Assembly: GCF_013404075.1 (NCBI RefSeq)
Contig: NZ_JACBJQ010000027.1
Coordinates: 1 to 64,000 of the forward strand
Origin: Mycolicibacterium vinylchloridicum
GTDB taxonomy: Bacteria; Actinomycetota; Actinomycetes; Mycobacteriales; Mycobacteriaceae
DNA: 64,000 nt
Reading direction: 5' to 3'
Positions 24,663-32,997 of this stretch are shown here, in pieces. Both the position numbers and the translations under genes were made by a program. Within the stretch, counting starts at the first letter, position 1, and each line of letters starts with the position of its first letter. The notes below the pieces were generated by a model, which did no database searches, was not told the DNA's origin, and was given only the letters and a program-made list of their open reading frames with translations.

Positions 24663-26746
24663 CTCCTCCTCTTCCCAAGCGGATCGACACCCAGCGTGTC
24701 CACCACGACGATGTGTTCGTCGATCCCTACGAGTGGTTCCGCGAGAAGACCGATCCGGAGGTGATCGCCCACCTCGAGGCCGAGAACGCCTACGCCGACG
24801 AAGCGACTGCCCACCTCGAGCCGTTGCGGCAGAAGATCTTCGACGAGATCAAGGCCCGCACCAAAGAAACCGACATGTCGGTTCCGACCCGGCGCGGCGA
24901 CTGGTGGTACTACGGGCGCAGCTTCGAAGGCAAGCAGTACGGCGCGCATTGCCGCTGCCCGGTCGCCGGCCCGGACGACTGGGATCCGCCGGTCTTCGAC
25001 GAGAACACCGACGTCCCCGGCGAACAGGTGCTGCTCGACGAGAACATCGAAGCCGACGGTCACGAGTTCTTCTCGCTCGGCGCCGCCAGCGTGAGCATCG
25101 ACGGGAACCTGCTGGCCTACTCGGTCGACGTCGTCGGCGACGAGCGGTACACATTGCGGTTCAAGGATTTACGTACCGGTGAGCTTTATCCCGACGAGAT
25201 CAAGGGCATCTCGTCCGGGGTGACGTGGGCGGCCGACAACGCGACCGTCTACTACACGACGGTCGACGAGGCCTGGCGTCCGGACACGGTGTGGCGCCAT
25301 CGGCTCGGCACAGGTGAGCCCGACGAGCAGGTGTTCCACGAACCCGACGAACGGTTCTGGATCGGCATGGGGCGCACCCGCAGCAACAAGTACGTGATCA
25401 TCGCCGCGGGCTCGGCGATCACCTCGCAAGTGTGGGTCGGGGATGCCGCCGACCCGAATACCCAGTTCACCAGCGTGCTTCCGCGCCGCGACGGCATCGA
25501 ATACTCGGTGGATCACGCGGTGATCGGTGGTGAGGACAAGTTCCTCATCCTGCACAACGACGGTGCGGTCAACTTCACTCTCGTCGAAGCGCCGGTCACC
25601 GATCCGGCCGATCAGCGCACCCTGATCGAGGCCCGTGACGACGTGCGTCTCGACGGTGTCGACGCCTTCGCCGATCACCTCGTCGTCAGCTACCGCAGGG
25701 AGGCGTTGCCGCGGATTCAGTTGTGGCCCATCGGCGCCGACGGCTACGGCACGCCCGAGGAGATCGGATTCGACTCGGAGCTGGCGTCGGCCGGGCTGGC
25801 CGGCAATCCGAATTGGTCGACCCCCAAGCTGCGAGTGGGCACCACGTCGTTCGTGACGCCGCTGCGCATCTATGACCTCGACCTGGCCACCGGTGAGCGC
25901 ACGTTGCTGCGCGAGCAGCCGGTGCTGGGTGGTTACCGCCGCGAGGATTACGTCGAGCGCCGGGACTGGGCCGTCGCCGAGGACGGTACCCGAATCCCGA
26001 TCTCCGTCATCCACAAGGCGGGTATCGAATTCCCCGCTCCCGCACTGCTCTACGGCTACGGCGCCTATGAGTCGTCCGAGGATCCCAGGTTCTCGGTGGC
26101 GCGGCTGTCGCTGCTCGACCGGGGAATGGTGTTCGCCATCGCCCACGTTCGCGGCGGCGGCGAAATGGGACGGCTCTGGTACGAGCGTGGCAAGCTTCTG
26201 GAGAAGCGCAACACCTTCACCGATTTCATCGCGGCGGCACAGCATCTCGTCGACTCCGGTGTGACCCGGCCGCAGAATCTGGTGGCGCTCGGCGGCAGTG
26301 CCGGCGGCCTGCTGATGGGGGCGGTCGCCAACCTGGCGCCGCACCTGTTCGCCGGAATCCTCGCCCAGGTGCCGTTCGTGGATCCGCTGACCACGATCCT
26401 GGATCCGTCGTTGCCGTTGACGGTGACGGAGTGGGACGAGTGGGGAAATCCGTTGGAGAACTCGGACGTCTACTTCTACATGAAGTCCTATTCGCCGTAC
26501 GAGAACGTCGAGGCCAAGGAGTATCCGGCGATCCTGGCGATGACCTCGCTCAACGACACCCGCGTTCTCTACGTCGAGCCCGCGAAGTGGGTCGCCGCGC
26601 TTCGGCACACCAAGACCGACGAGCGTCCGGTGCTGCTGAAGACTCAGATGGCCGCCGGGCACGGCGGGATCAGCGGACGCTACGAACGGTGGAAAGAAAC
26701 GGCGTTCCAGTACGCGTGGCTGCTGGCCACCGCGGGTGCTTGCTAG
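24659..26746 (+). CDS. ptrB: Prolyl oligopeptidase-family protease (oligopeptidase B), intact
   Basis: This 695-residue S9A serine peptidase has an N-terminal seven-bladed propeller (about residues 75-410) and a C-terminal hydrolase domain. The triad is Ser547 in GGSAGG, Asp633 in LNDTRV and His668 in AGHGG. Oligopeptidase B cuts short peptides after basic residues; cytoplasmic location is expected because no signal is present. GTG 24659 overlaps the purC stop; longer readings into purC are out of context. The M. tuberculosis homologue is annotated as two genes, ptrBa and ptrBb; here the frame is uninterrupted. Confidence 0.92.
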   Translation: MTPPLPKRIDTQRVHHDDVFVDPYEWFREKTDPEVIAHLEAENAYADEATAHLEPLRQKIFDEIKARTKETDMSVPTRRGDWWYYGRSFEGKQYGAHCRCPVAGPDDWDPPVFDENTDVPGEQVLLDENIEADGHEFFSLGAASVSIDGNLLAYSVDVVGDERYTLRFKDLRTGELYPDEIKGISSGVTWAADNATVYYTTVDEAWRPDTVWRHRLGTGEPDEQVFHEPDERFWIGMGRTRSNKYVIIAAGSAITSQVWVGDAADPNTQFTSVLPRRDGIEYSVDHAVIGGEDKFLILHNDGAVNFTLVEAPVTDPADQRTLIEARDDVRLDGVDAFADHLVVSYRREALPRIQLWPIGADGYGTPEEIGFDSELASAGLAGNPNWSTPKLRVGTTSFVTPLRIYDLDLATGERTLLREQPVLGGYRREDYVERRDWAVAEDGTRIPISVIHKAGIEFPAPALLYGYGAYESSEDPRFSVARLSLLDRGMVFAIAHVRGGGEMGRLWYERGKLLEKRNTFTDFIAAAQHLVDSGVTRPQNLVALGGSAGGLLMGAVANLAPHLFAGILAQVPFVDPLTTILDPSLPLTVTEWDEWGNPLENSDVYFYMKSYSPYENVEAKEYPAILAMTSLNDTRVLYVEPAKWVAALRHTKTDERPVLLKTQMAAGHGGISGRYERWKETAFQYAWLLATAGAC

Positions 26747-26749
26747 GGT
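26744..26749 (+). promoter_or_regulatory. -10 element TAGGGT overlapping the ptrB stop codon
   Basis: The TAG of ptrB is the first half of TAGGGT, which ends 8 nt before ATG 26758, consistent with a leaderless glutathione peroxidase mRNA independent of purC-ptrB. Confidence 0.5.
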
Positions 26750-26757
26750 CTGACAGC

Positions 26758-27246
26758 ATGAGTCTGACGGACATCCCGCTCACCACGCTCGCCGGCGCAC
26801 CGACTTCGCTGGCCGATTACGCCGACCGCGCGGTCCTCCTGGTCAACGTCGCCTCCAAGTGCGGTCTCACCCCGCAGTACGGGGCGCTGGAGCAGTTGGC
26901 GCGCGACTACGCCGACCGCGGCCTGACCGTTATCGGCGTGCCGTGCAACCAGTTCATGGGGCAGGAGCCCGGGACGGCGGAAGAGATTCAGACCTTCTGC
27001 TCGACCACCTATGGCGTGACGTTCCCCCTACTGGCCAAGACCGACGTCAACGGGCCGGACCGGCACCCGCTCTATGCCGAGCTCACCGAATTCGCCGACG
27101 CCGAGGGCAAGGCGGGCGATATCGCATGGAACTTCGAGAAGTTCGTCATCGCCCCCGGCGGCACGGTGGTCAAGCGATTCCGCCCGCAAACCGCGCCCGA
27201 CGCCCCCGACGTGGTCGCCGCGATCGAGGCGGTCCTGCCGGGCTGA
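26758..27246 (+). CDS. Glutathione peroxidase-family (thioredoxin-dependent) peroxidase
   Basis: This 162-residue protein has VNVASKCGLTPQY with the peroxidatic Cys, GVPCNQFMGQEPG (Gln and resolving-Cys region) and WNFEKFVI (catalytic Trp/Asn). Bacterial members use Cys rather than Sec and usually draw electrons from thioredoxin; mycobacteria lack glutathione. Length is normal. It lies 11 bp after ptrB with its own promoter. Confidence 0.93.
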   Translation: MSLTDIPLTTLAGAPTSLADYADRAVLLVNVASKCGLTPQYGALEQLARDYADRGLTVIGVPCNQFMGQEPGTAEEIQTFCSTTYGVTFPLLAKTDVNGPDRHPLYAELTEFADAEGKAGDIAWNFEKFVIAPGGTVVKRFRPQTAPDAPDVVAAIEAVLPG

Positions 27247-27315
27247 ACACCGATGGACGTCTGACATCTGGCTGCCAGACACCGTTTGGACACCTGAAAT
27301 TGCCACACTGCGAAT

Positions 27316-28020
27316 GTGGCTGGTCAACTCGTCGTGTCGATTTCCGGGATCACTGATCGGACGCTGGGCGAGGTCAAGGAGTTCTGCGCTGCACTCGACG
27401 GTCGCAAGGTTCCGCTGTCGCTGCTCGTCGCGCCCAGGCTCAAAGGCGGCTACCGCCTGGAATCCGACCCCGGCACCATCGGCTGGCTGACCGGCCGGCG
27501 ATCCGGCGGGGATGCGGTGGTGCTGCACGGATTCGACGCAGCCGCCACCAAGAAACTGCGCGGGGAATTCGCCACGCTGCCCGCGCACGAGGCAAACTTG
27601 CGGCTGATGGGCGCCGATCGGGTCCTCGAACACGTCGGCCTGCGGACCCGGTTGTTCGCCGCCCCGGGCTGGACGGTCTCCTCGGGAACCGCGCTCGCCC
27701 TGCCGCGCAACGGCTTCCGGCTGCTCGTCGACCTGCACGGTGTCACCGACCTGGTGACCGGCAGAACAGCGCGGGCACGGGTGGTCGGCATCGGCGAAGG
27801 ATTTGTCACCGAACCATGGTGGTGCCGCACCCTGGTGCTCTCCGCGGAGCGCACCGCCCGGCGCGGGGGCATCGTCCGATTGGCGGTCACGGCAAAGCAA
27901 CTCGGCAAGGTCGGCCCGCGTCAGGCCATGCTCGACGCAATCGATCTGGCTCTGATGCACGGGTGCGTGCCGACGGTGTACCGCTGGGGGACCGCGACGC
28001 CCGCCACCTCTGCAGCGTGA
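27316..28020 (+). CDS. DUF2334-type polysaccharide deacetylase-like protein
   Basis: This 234-residue protein starts LVVSISGITDRTLGEVKEFCAALDGRKVPLSLLVAPRLKGGYRL and contains HGFDAAATKKLRGEFATLPAHEANLRL, features of DUF2334 proteins related to the NodB/deacetylase barrel. Zinc ligands are not obvious, so activity is uncertain. No signal peptide is seen. The start is GTG 27316; an ATG at 27314 is out of frame. Its stop abuts the stop of the convergent SDR gene without a gap. Confidence 0.65.
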   Translation: MAGQLVVSISGITDRTLGEVKEFCAALDGRKVPLSLLVAPRLKGGYRLESDPGTIGWLTGRRSGGDAVVLHGFDAAATKKLRGEFATLPAHEANLRLMGADRVLEHVGLRTRLFAAPGWTVSSGTALALPRNGFRLLVDLHGVTDLVTGRTARARVVGIGEGFVTEPWWCRTLVLSAERTARRGGIVRLAVTAKQLGKVGPRQAMLDAIDLALMHGCVPTVYRWGTATPATSAA

Positions 28021-28821
28021 CTAGCGGCCTGAACCACTCGCCGTCGTCGCCATCCCACCGTCGACCGGGATGATCGCCCCGTTCACATACGAGCCGGCCC
28101 GGCTGGCCAGAAAGATTGCGATACCGGCCATATCGTCGTCACGGCCGATCCGCCGCAGGGGTGAGGAGGCCGCGATGGCGTCCCCGAACGCATCCAGGGT
28201 GGCGGCCATCATCTTCGACTGGAATGGGCCCGGCGCCACCGCATTGACCGTGACATGTTGCGGTCCAAGCTCTTTGGCGAGTACCCGGGTCAACTGATGC
28301 ACGGCCGCCTTGCTGGCCGAGTAGGAGTAGGTGTGCATCACCGGTACGTGGATGCCGTCGATGCTGCCGATGTTGATCACCCGCGCGGGATCGTCGGCAG
28401 TGCCGGCCCTGCGCAACGCATCCGCCAGCTCCTGCACCATCCAGAACGGCGACTTCACGTTGAGGTCGAGGACCTTGTCCCACGCCGAGGTCGGAAACGA
28501 CTCCAGCGGTTCACCCCACGTCGCACCGGCATTGTTGACCAGGATGTGCAACTCGTCGGTGTCGGCGAGGATCTCGGCGGCCAGCCGCTTGCACTCCGCC
28601 CGGCGGGACAGGTCAGCCGGGATGGCGCTGATCGTCCCGAACTCCGAGAGTGCCTCGACCACCTGAGCGCACTTGTCGGCTTTGCGCGAGCTGATGATCA
28701 CGCGGGCGCCCGCCTGCAGCAGGCCGCGCGCGATCATCACCCCGATGCCGCTGCTGCCGCCGGTGACCAGCGCGGTCTTGCCGGACAGCCCGAACAGGCG
28801 GGTCAGATCTGCAGAACTCAT
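28021..28821 (-). CDS. Short-chain dehydrogenase/reductase
   Basis: This 266-residue classical SDR has TGGSSGIG, NNAGATWG, NIGSIDG (Ser), YSASKAA (YxxxK) and the FabG-like ending FLASRAGSYVNGAIIPVDGG. It resembles gluconate-5-dehydrogenase/3-oxoacyl-ACP reductase-like SDRs; the substrate cannot be told. ATG 28821 is preferred over TTG 28824 because AAAGG lies 7 nt upstream. It is encoded 25 bp after the metallo-hydrolase gene, probably co-transcribed. Confidence 0.85.
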   Translation of the reverse strand: MSSADLTRLFGLSGKTALVTGGSSGIGVMIARGLLQAGARVIISSRKADKCAQVVEALSEFGTISAIPADLSRRAECKRLAAEILADTDELHILVNNAGATWGEPLESFPTSAWDKVLDLNVKSPFWMVQELADALRRAGTADDPARVINIGSIDGIHVPVMHTYSYSASKAAVHQLTRVLAKELGPQHVTVNAVAPGPFQSKMMAATLDAFGDAIAASSPLRRIGRDDDMAGIAIFLASRAGSYVNGAIIPVDGGMATTASGSGR

Positions 28822-28846
28822 CAAAGGCCTTTCAGCGCAGGACTTC

Positions 28847-29485
28847 TCAGAACCGGAACGAGGTCTCCTCCGGCAGCACCCGGAAGTCGGTGTCGGTCAT
28901 CTCGGTGAGCCGACCGTAGTAGATTCCCCGGGCCTCCGGAGCCACTATGCCCTGATGGATGGGGACCGCGTGCGCTGGTGCCACCGCCCGCAGGTAGTCG
29001 ACCGCTTCGGAGATCCGCATCCACGGGGCGGCCGCCGGCGCGGCCAGCACGTCCACCGGCTCGCCCGGTACGTACAACGCATCACCGGGATGCATGAGCC
29101 GGGCCGGATGGTCGGCATCGCCGATCAGATACGAGATGTTGTCGATCACCGGGATCTCCGGATGGATGACGGCATGCCGGCCGCCCACTCCGCGGATGGT
29201 CAGCCCGGCGACGTTCAGTTCGTCTCCGACGTGCACCGCACGCCAGGGCTCACCGAGTTCGGCCGCGGTGGCCGGATCGGCGTACAGCACCGCGTTCGGG
29301 TTGGCCTCTACCAGCGCGGGCAGCCGTTCGCGGTCGGCATGGTCGGGATGTTGATGGGTGATCAGAATGGCCGACAAACCGGTCACACCCTCGAAACCAT
29401 GGGAGAAGTTGCCCGGGTCGAACAACAGCGCGGCGCCATCGAACTCGGCGAGAAGGCATGAATGCCCGAAATGCGTCAGTTCCAT
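28847..29485 (-). CDS. Metallo-beta-lactamase-fold metal-dependent hydrolase
   Basis: This 212-residue protein has the motif THQHPDHAD (HxHxDH) near residue 43 and further histidines in GGRHAVIH and the C-terminal VPIHQG. It resembles UPF0173/UlaG-like cytoplasmic hydrolases that act on phosphoesters or lactones. No substrate evidence is present. It is divergent from the secreted-protein gene across only 18 bp and precedes the SDR gene. Confidence 0.82.
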   Translation of the reverse strand: MELTHFGHSCLLAEFDGAALLFDPGNFSHGFEGVTGLSAILITHQHPDHADRERLPALVEANPNAVLYADPATAAELGEPWRAVHVGDELNVAGLTIRGVGGRHAVIHPEIPVIDNISYLIGDADHPARLMHPGDALYVPGEPVDVLAAPAAAPWMRISEAVDYLRAVAPAHAVPIHQGIVAPEARGIYYGRLTEMTDTDFRVLPEETSFRF

Positions 29486-29488
29486 GTC

Positions 29489-29494
29489 TACGAT
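29489..29494 (+). promoter_or_regulatory. -10 element TACGAT of secreted-protein gene
   Basis: TACGAT lies in the 18-bp divergent spacer and ends 9 nt before ATG 29504, so a near-leaderless start is possible. Confidence 0.35.
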
Positions 29495-29503
29495 TGTGCG
29501 CGC

Positions 29504-30175
29504 ATGGGGAGGCGTCAAAACGTGCGGTCGGCTGTCGCGGTGATGTTGGTGGCCTGCGGGCTCGCCGTCGCGCCGCCTGCTGCCGCCGATCCCGACACCT
29601 GTCCACCCAACTGCGATCGGATCCCCGACGCGGCGTGGATTGCGCCGTGGGCGATGCCGCTCAATGCCCGCTACACCTGGCCGCGCCTGGCCGGGGTGGC
29701 GGTGACCGCCACCGCCCCCCGGTTCCGGTTCGAGGAATTGTGCGGCACGCCGCCGGTCGCCGAGGATCCACGCGTCTACGCCGTCGCCGAACGGGCCTCC
29801 GTCGTGAACCCCGACGGCCAGTGGCAGCTGCAGGCGACCGTGATGCACTGGCGTGGGGAGACCTGGCGCGGTGGCCAACTCGCCGACGACGTCTATCACC
29901 GCGCCGTCGCCGCGCTGCGGTCCTGCCAGCGCACCAACCCGCTGGCCTCGCCTTCGCTGACCGTCGACGAGGCCGACCGGATGGCCGCGGTGGTCAGCGG
30001 ACCGGTGATCCTGCACCAGTATCTGGTGGCCAGTCCCACCAACAGCACCGTCACCGAGCTGGCGCTGTGGTCGACCGCGCCGCCGCTGACCGCATGGCCG
30101 ATGGGCTCCGACGAGACCGTGCTCGACGCGCTCGGGGCACCGCTGTGCACCGCCTACATCGGGTCCTGCGGGTGA
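29504..30175 (+). CDS. Secreted protein of unknown function
   Basis: This 223-residue protein has a signal peptide over residues 1 to about 28 (MGRRQNVRSAVAVMLVACGLAVAPPAAADP). The mature part holds six or more cysteines, including CPPNC early, CGTPP, RSCQR and CTAYIGSC at the end, so disulfides are likely outside the cell. No known domain is recognised. ATG 29504 is chosen because it places the signal directly at the N-terminus; the frame is open to 29462. It lies 50 bp before purS. Confidence 0.65.
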   Translation: MGRRQNVRSAVAVMLVACGLAVAPPAAADPDTCPPNCDRIPDAAWIAPWAMPLNARYTWPRLAGVAVTATAPRFRFEELCGTPPVAEDPRVYAVAERASVVNPDGQWQLQATVMHWRGETWRGGQLADDVYHRAVAALRSCQRTNPLASPSLTVDEADRMAAVVSGPVILHQYLVASPTNSTVTELALWSTAPPLTAWPMGSDETVLDALGAPLCTAYIGSCG

Positions 30176-30183
30176 GCCGCCGG

Positions 30184-30189
30184 TAGAGT
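30184..30189 (+). promoter_or_regulatory. -10 element TAGAGT of purS-purQ
   Basis: TAGAGT is followed by a leader of about 30 nt ending in AGGAG (30216-30220), 5 nt before GTG 30226. Unlike purD, purB, purC and purL, this pur transcript has a Shine-Dalgarno sequence. Confidence 0.45.
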
Positions 30190-30225
30190 TACACCGCAAC
30201 ATTCCCGACGTCAGCAGGAGCGCCT

Positions 30226-30465
30226 GTGGCCCGTGTGGTGGTCAACGTGATGCCCAAAGCCGAGATTCTCGACCCTCAGGGTCAGGCGATCGTCGGCGCG
30301 TTGGGCCGGCTGGGACATGCCGGTATCGCAGATGTCCGGCAGGGCAAGCGATTCGAACTGGAAGTCGACGATTCGATCAGTGACGAAGCGCTCGCCGAGA
30401 TCGCCGAGTCGCTGCTGGCCAACACCGTCATCGAGGACTGGTCAGTTACCCGGGAGCCGTCGTGA
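30226..30465 (+). CDS. purS: FGAM synthase subunit PurS
   Basis: This 79-residue small subunit of phosphoribosylformylglycinamidine synthase bridges PurL and PurQ and helps ammonia transfer. VNVMPKAEILDPQGQAIVGALGRLG and VRQGKRFEL are typical. The start is GTG behind AGGAG. Its stop overlaps the purQ GTG (GTGA). Confidence 0.95.
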   Translation: MARVVVNVMPKAEILDPQGQAIVGALGRLGHAGIADVRQGKRFELEVDDSISDEALAEIAESLLANTVIEDWSVTREPS

Positions 30466-31139
30466 GCGCACGGATCGGGGTCATCACCTTCCCCGGAACG
30501 CTCGACGACGTCGACGCCGCCCGCGCGGTGCGGCTGGCCGGTGCGCAAGCCGTCAGCCTGTGGCACGGTGATGCCGACCTCAAGGGCGTCGACGCCGTCG
30601 TCGTGCCGGGCGGTTTCTCCTACGGCGACTACCTGCGCTGCGGGGCGATCGCCAAGTTTGCGCCCGTCATGGGTGAGGTCGTCACCGCCGCGAAGGCTGG
30701 TATGCCGGTGCTGGGCATCTGCAACGGATTCCAGGTGCTGTGCGAGGCTGGGCTGCTGCCCGGCGCGCTGACCCGCAACGCCGGTCTGCACTTCATCTGC
30801 CGTGACGTGTGGCTGACGGTCGACTCGATCACCAGTGCGTGGACGTCGCGCTACGAGTCCGGCGCCGAACTGCTGGTGCCGCTGAAGTCCGGTGAGGGCC
30901 GCTACGTGGCCAGCGAGGCCGTGCTCGACGAGCTCGAGGGCGAGGGCCGGGTGGTCTTCCGCTACGCCGACAATCCCAACGGCTCGATGCGCGACATCGC
31001 CGGCGTCAGCTCGGCCAACGGCCGGGTCGTCGGGCTCATGCCGCACCCCGAGCACGCCACCGAGGCGCTGACCGGCCCGTCCGACGACGGGCTCGGCCTG
31101 TTCTACTCCGCGCTGGATGCCGTCCTGGCCGCTTCTTAG
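30462..31139 (+). CDS. purQ: FGAM synthase glutaminase subunit PurQ
   Basis: This 225-residue class I glutamine amidotransferase has the nucleophile Cys87 in LGICNGFQ and the His/Glu pair in MPHPEHA. It releases ammonia from glutamine for PurL. The oxyanion motif PGGFSYGDYLR is present and the length is normal. It is coupled to purS. The stop overlaps that of the convergent encapsulin gene. Confidence 0.97.
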   Translation: MSARIGVITFPGTLDDVDAARAVRLAGAQAVSLWHGDADLKGVDAVVVPGGFSYGDYLRCGAIAKFAPVMGEVVTAAKAGMPVLGICNGFQVLCEAGLLPGALTRNAGLHFICRDVWLTVDSITSAWTSRYESGAELLVPLKSGEGRYVASEAVLDELEGEGRVVFRYADNPNGSMRDIAGVSSANGRVVGLMPHPEHATEALTGPSDDGLGLFYSALDAVLAAS

Positions 31140-31933
31140 GTGGTCAGGGCAACCGACGCCTCGGCGGTGTAGCAGAGGAACGTCAGTGTCTCCTGCAGGT
31201 ACAGCTGCACGGTGTCGGCATCATGGCTCAGGTAGCCGATCGCGACGTCGGTGCCGAGCTGCAGATCGAAATCCCCGCCGCGGGTGCTCAGCAGGAAGGC
31301 GCCGTCGATGGCGGGAGCCCAGATGATCTCGCCGTCGACCAGCCGGTTTAGGTGCTCGCGGATCGGATAGCCGTGCTCGGTGGTCTCGCTGACCTTCGTG
31401 TAGGCGTCGGCGGACAACAACACCGAGTAGGGCCCGTCCACACCGGCCAGCCGCAGCTCGGAGAGCGCCTGGGCGAAGACGTCGGGGTATTCGCGGGGAT
31501 CTTCGGGCAGCGCCAGCGCCGGATTGGAGCTGCAACTGCGGATCCCGTCGATCGAGGCCGCCGAGTAGCCCTCGAAGATCGCGCGGTCCTCGATGAACGC
31601 CAGCTTCTTGGCGGCATCCTTGACCGGATCCCAGTCGGAATCCTGCGCACCGCGCTCCACATCGTCGATTGCGGTGCGCGACAACGTGAACGGCACCCGC
31701 AGCCGCACCAGCGGCTTGGATTCCCGAAGGTGAGCCACCACGCCCTCGGCGGGCGCGGGCACGTCGCGCAGGTGACCGGTGCTGATCGCCGCCGTCACCG
31801 GGCCGCCCGGCTCGCTGACGTCGACGACGCGACGGCCGGCGATGTGCCGCTTGAACGTCCGGGTAGCCTCCAATTCGATTTCGCTCCAAGCGGATTCGGT
31901 GATCGGAGCAAGCTCGCGGTAGAGGTTGTTCAT
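31136..31933 (-). CDS. cfp29: Family 1 encapsulin shell protein (Cfp29-like)
   Basis: This 265-residue protein has the encapsulin/linocin N-terminus (MNNLYRELAPITESAWSEIE, which folds over the cargo site), GRRVVDVSEPGG, the E-loop region and the C-terminal DTVQLYLQETLTFLCYTAEASV. Family members have the HK97 phage-capsid fold and form about 24-nm cages. Its ATG overlaps the DyP stop (TGATG) with AAAGGA inside the DyP C-terminal codons, so cargo and shell are co-translated. This is the Rv0798c arrangement. Confidence 0.95.
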   Translation of the reverse strand: MNNLYRELAPITESAWSEIELEATRTFKRHIAGRRVVDVSEPGGPVTAAISTGHLRDVPAPAEGVVAHLRESKPLVRLRVPFTLSRTAIDDVERGAQDSDWDPVKDAAKKLAFIEDRAIFEGYSAASIDGIRSCSSNPALALPEDPREYPDVFAQALSELRLAGVDGPYSVLLSADAYTKVSETTEHGYPIREHLNRLVDGEIIWAPAIDGAFLLSTRGGDFDLQLGTDVAIGYLSHDADTVQLYLQETLTFLCYTAEASVALTT

Positions 31934-32958
31934 CAGGACTGTCCTTTCAAGCTGCCGATCGCCAATGAGCCGTCGGAGGTGGGGGCAGGTGCCGGGGGAG
32001 CCGCCTCGGTCTCGCCGAAGCCCGGCCTCGGCGGCGGATTGTTCAGGAAATCGACGATGGGGGTGAAGAACATCGAGCCGGTCAGCGCGGTGGAGAAGTC
32101 CAGGATGCGGTCGGTATTGCCCGGCGGATCGCCGAGGAACATGTTCTCCAGCATCTTCTCGGTCACCTCGGGTGAGCGCGAGTAGCCGATGTAGTACGTG
32201 CCGTATTCGCCGGTGCCGACCTCCCCGAACGGCATGTTGGCCCGCACGATCTTGAGCTCGTTGCCGTCGGTGTCCTCGATCACGTTCAACGCGATGTGGG
32301 AGTTCGACGGTTTCACATCGTCGGCCATCTCGATGTCCTCGAGCTTGCTGCGGCCGATCACGTTCTCCTGCTCGGTGACCGACAACGAATCCCACGACGT
32401 CATGTCATGAACGTACTTCTGCACGTGGACGTAGCAGCCGCCGGCGAAATCCGGGTCCTCGTCACCGATCTCGGTGGCGCTCGCCGCTTGTGGGCCGTCC
32501 GGGTTCTCGGTGCCGTCGACGAATCCGAGCAGGTCTCGGTTGTCGAAGAACTTGAACCCGTGCACCTCGTCGACAATCGTGATCGCCCCGTTCATCGCCT
32601 TGACCACCCGGCCGGCGAGCTCGAAACAGACGTCAAGCGTCTCGGCGCGGATGTGGAACAACAGGTCACCCGGTGTCGACGGGGCTTGGTGGCGGGAGCC
32701 GCGCAGCTCGACGAACGGGTGCAGATCCGCCGGCCGCGGCCCGGCGAACAGCCGGTCCCACGCGTCGGATCCGATCGACGTCACCATCGACAGGTTCTTG
32801 GTCGGGTCACGGAATCCGATCGCGCGGACCAGGCCGCCCAGATCGGGTAGCGCGTCGTGTACCGCGGCCTCGCCTCCCTCGTTGATCGTGGCCACCAGAA
32901 AGATCGCGGCGGGTGTCAGGGGAGCCAGTACCGGTTGAGGTAGCGGGGAGGGCACCAT
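31933..32958 (-). CDS. DyP-type heme peroxidase with encapsulin targeting peptide
   Basis: This 341-residue dye-decolorising peroxidase has the distal GFVDGTENP motif near residue 145 and HIALNV nearby; the proximal His and distal Arg regions (HIALN, RANMPFG) follow. After a Pro/Ala-rich linker (PPRPGFGETEAAPPAPAPTS) the last residues DGSLAIGSLKGQS are a near-canonical encapsulin cargo-loading peptide. It is therefore expected inside the shell encoded next, as for Rv0799c. The start is ATG 32958; GTG 32955 lies exactly 6 nt after TAGGGT and would be a leaderless alternative. Confidence 0.95.
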   Translation of the reverse strand: MVPSPLPQPVLAPLTPAAIFLVATINEGGEAAVHDALPDLGGLVRAIGFRDPTKNLSMVTSIGSDAWDRLFAGPRPADLHPFVELRGSRHQAPSTPGDLLFHIRAETLDVCFELAGRVVKAMNGAITIVDEVHGFKFFDNRDLLGFVDGTENPDGPQAASATEIGDEDPDFAGGCYVHVQKYVHDMTSWDSLSVTEQENVIGRSKLEDIEMADDVKPSNSHIALNVIEDTDGNELKIVRANMPFGEVGTGEYGTYYIGYSRSPEVTEKMLENMFLGDPPGNTDRILDFSTALTGSMFFTPIVDFLNNPPPRPGFGETEAAPPAPAPTSDGSLAIGSLKGQS

Positions 32959-32961
32959 CTG

Positions 32962-32967
32962 ACCCTA
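32962..32967 (-). promoter_or_regulatory. -10 element TAGGGT of dyp-encapsulin operon
   Basis: TAGGGT on the - strand lies in the 39-bp spacer with the aminopeptidase gene. It is 3 nt from ATG 32958 and 6 nt from GTG 32955, so translation may begin at the GTG. Confidence 0.4.
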
Positions 32968-32997
32968 ACGAACATGATGTCGGCGATGATGGTGAAC

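Noticed and set aside
32974..32997. Upstream ATG codons of the aminopeptidase
   Set aside because: MMSAMMVN adds residues not expected for the family and has no better ribosome site; 32998 was kept, though the choice is not certain.
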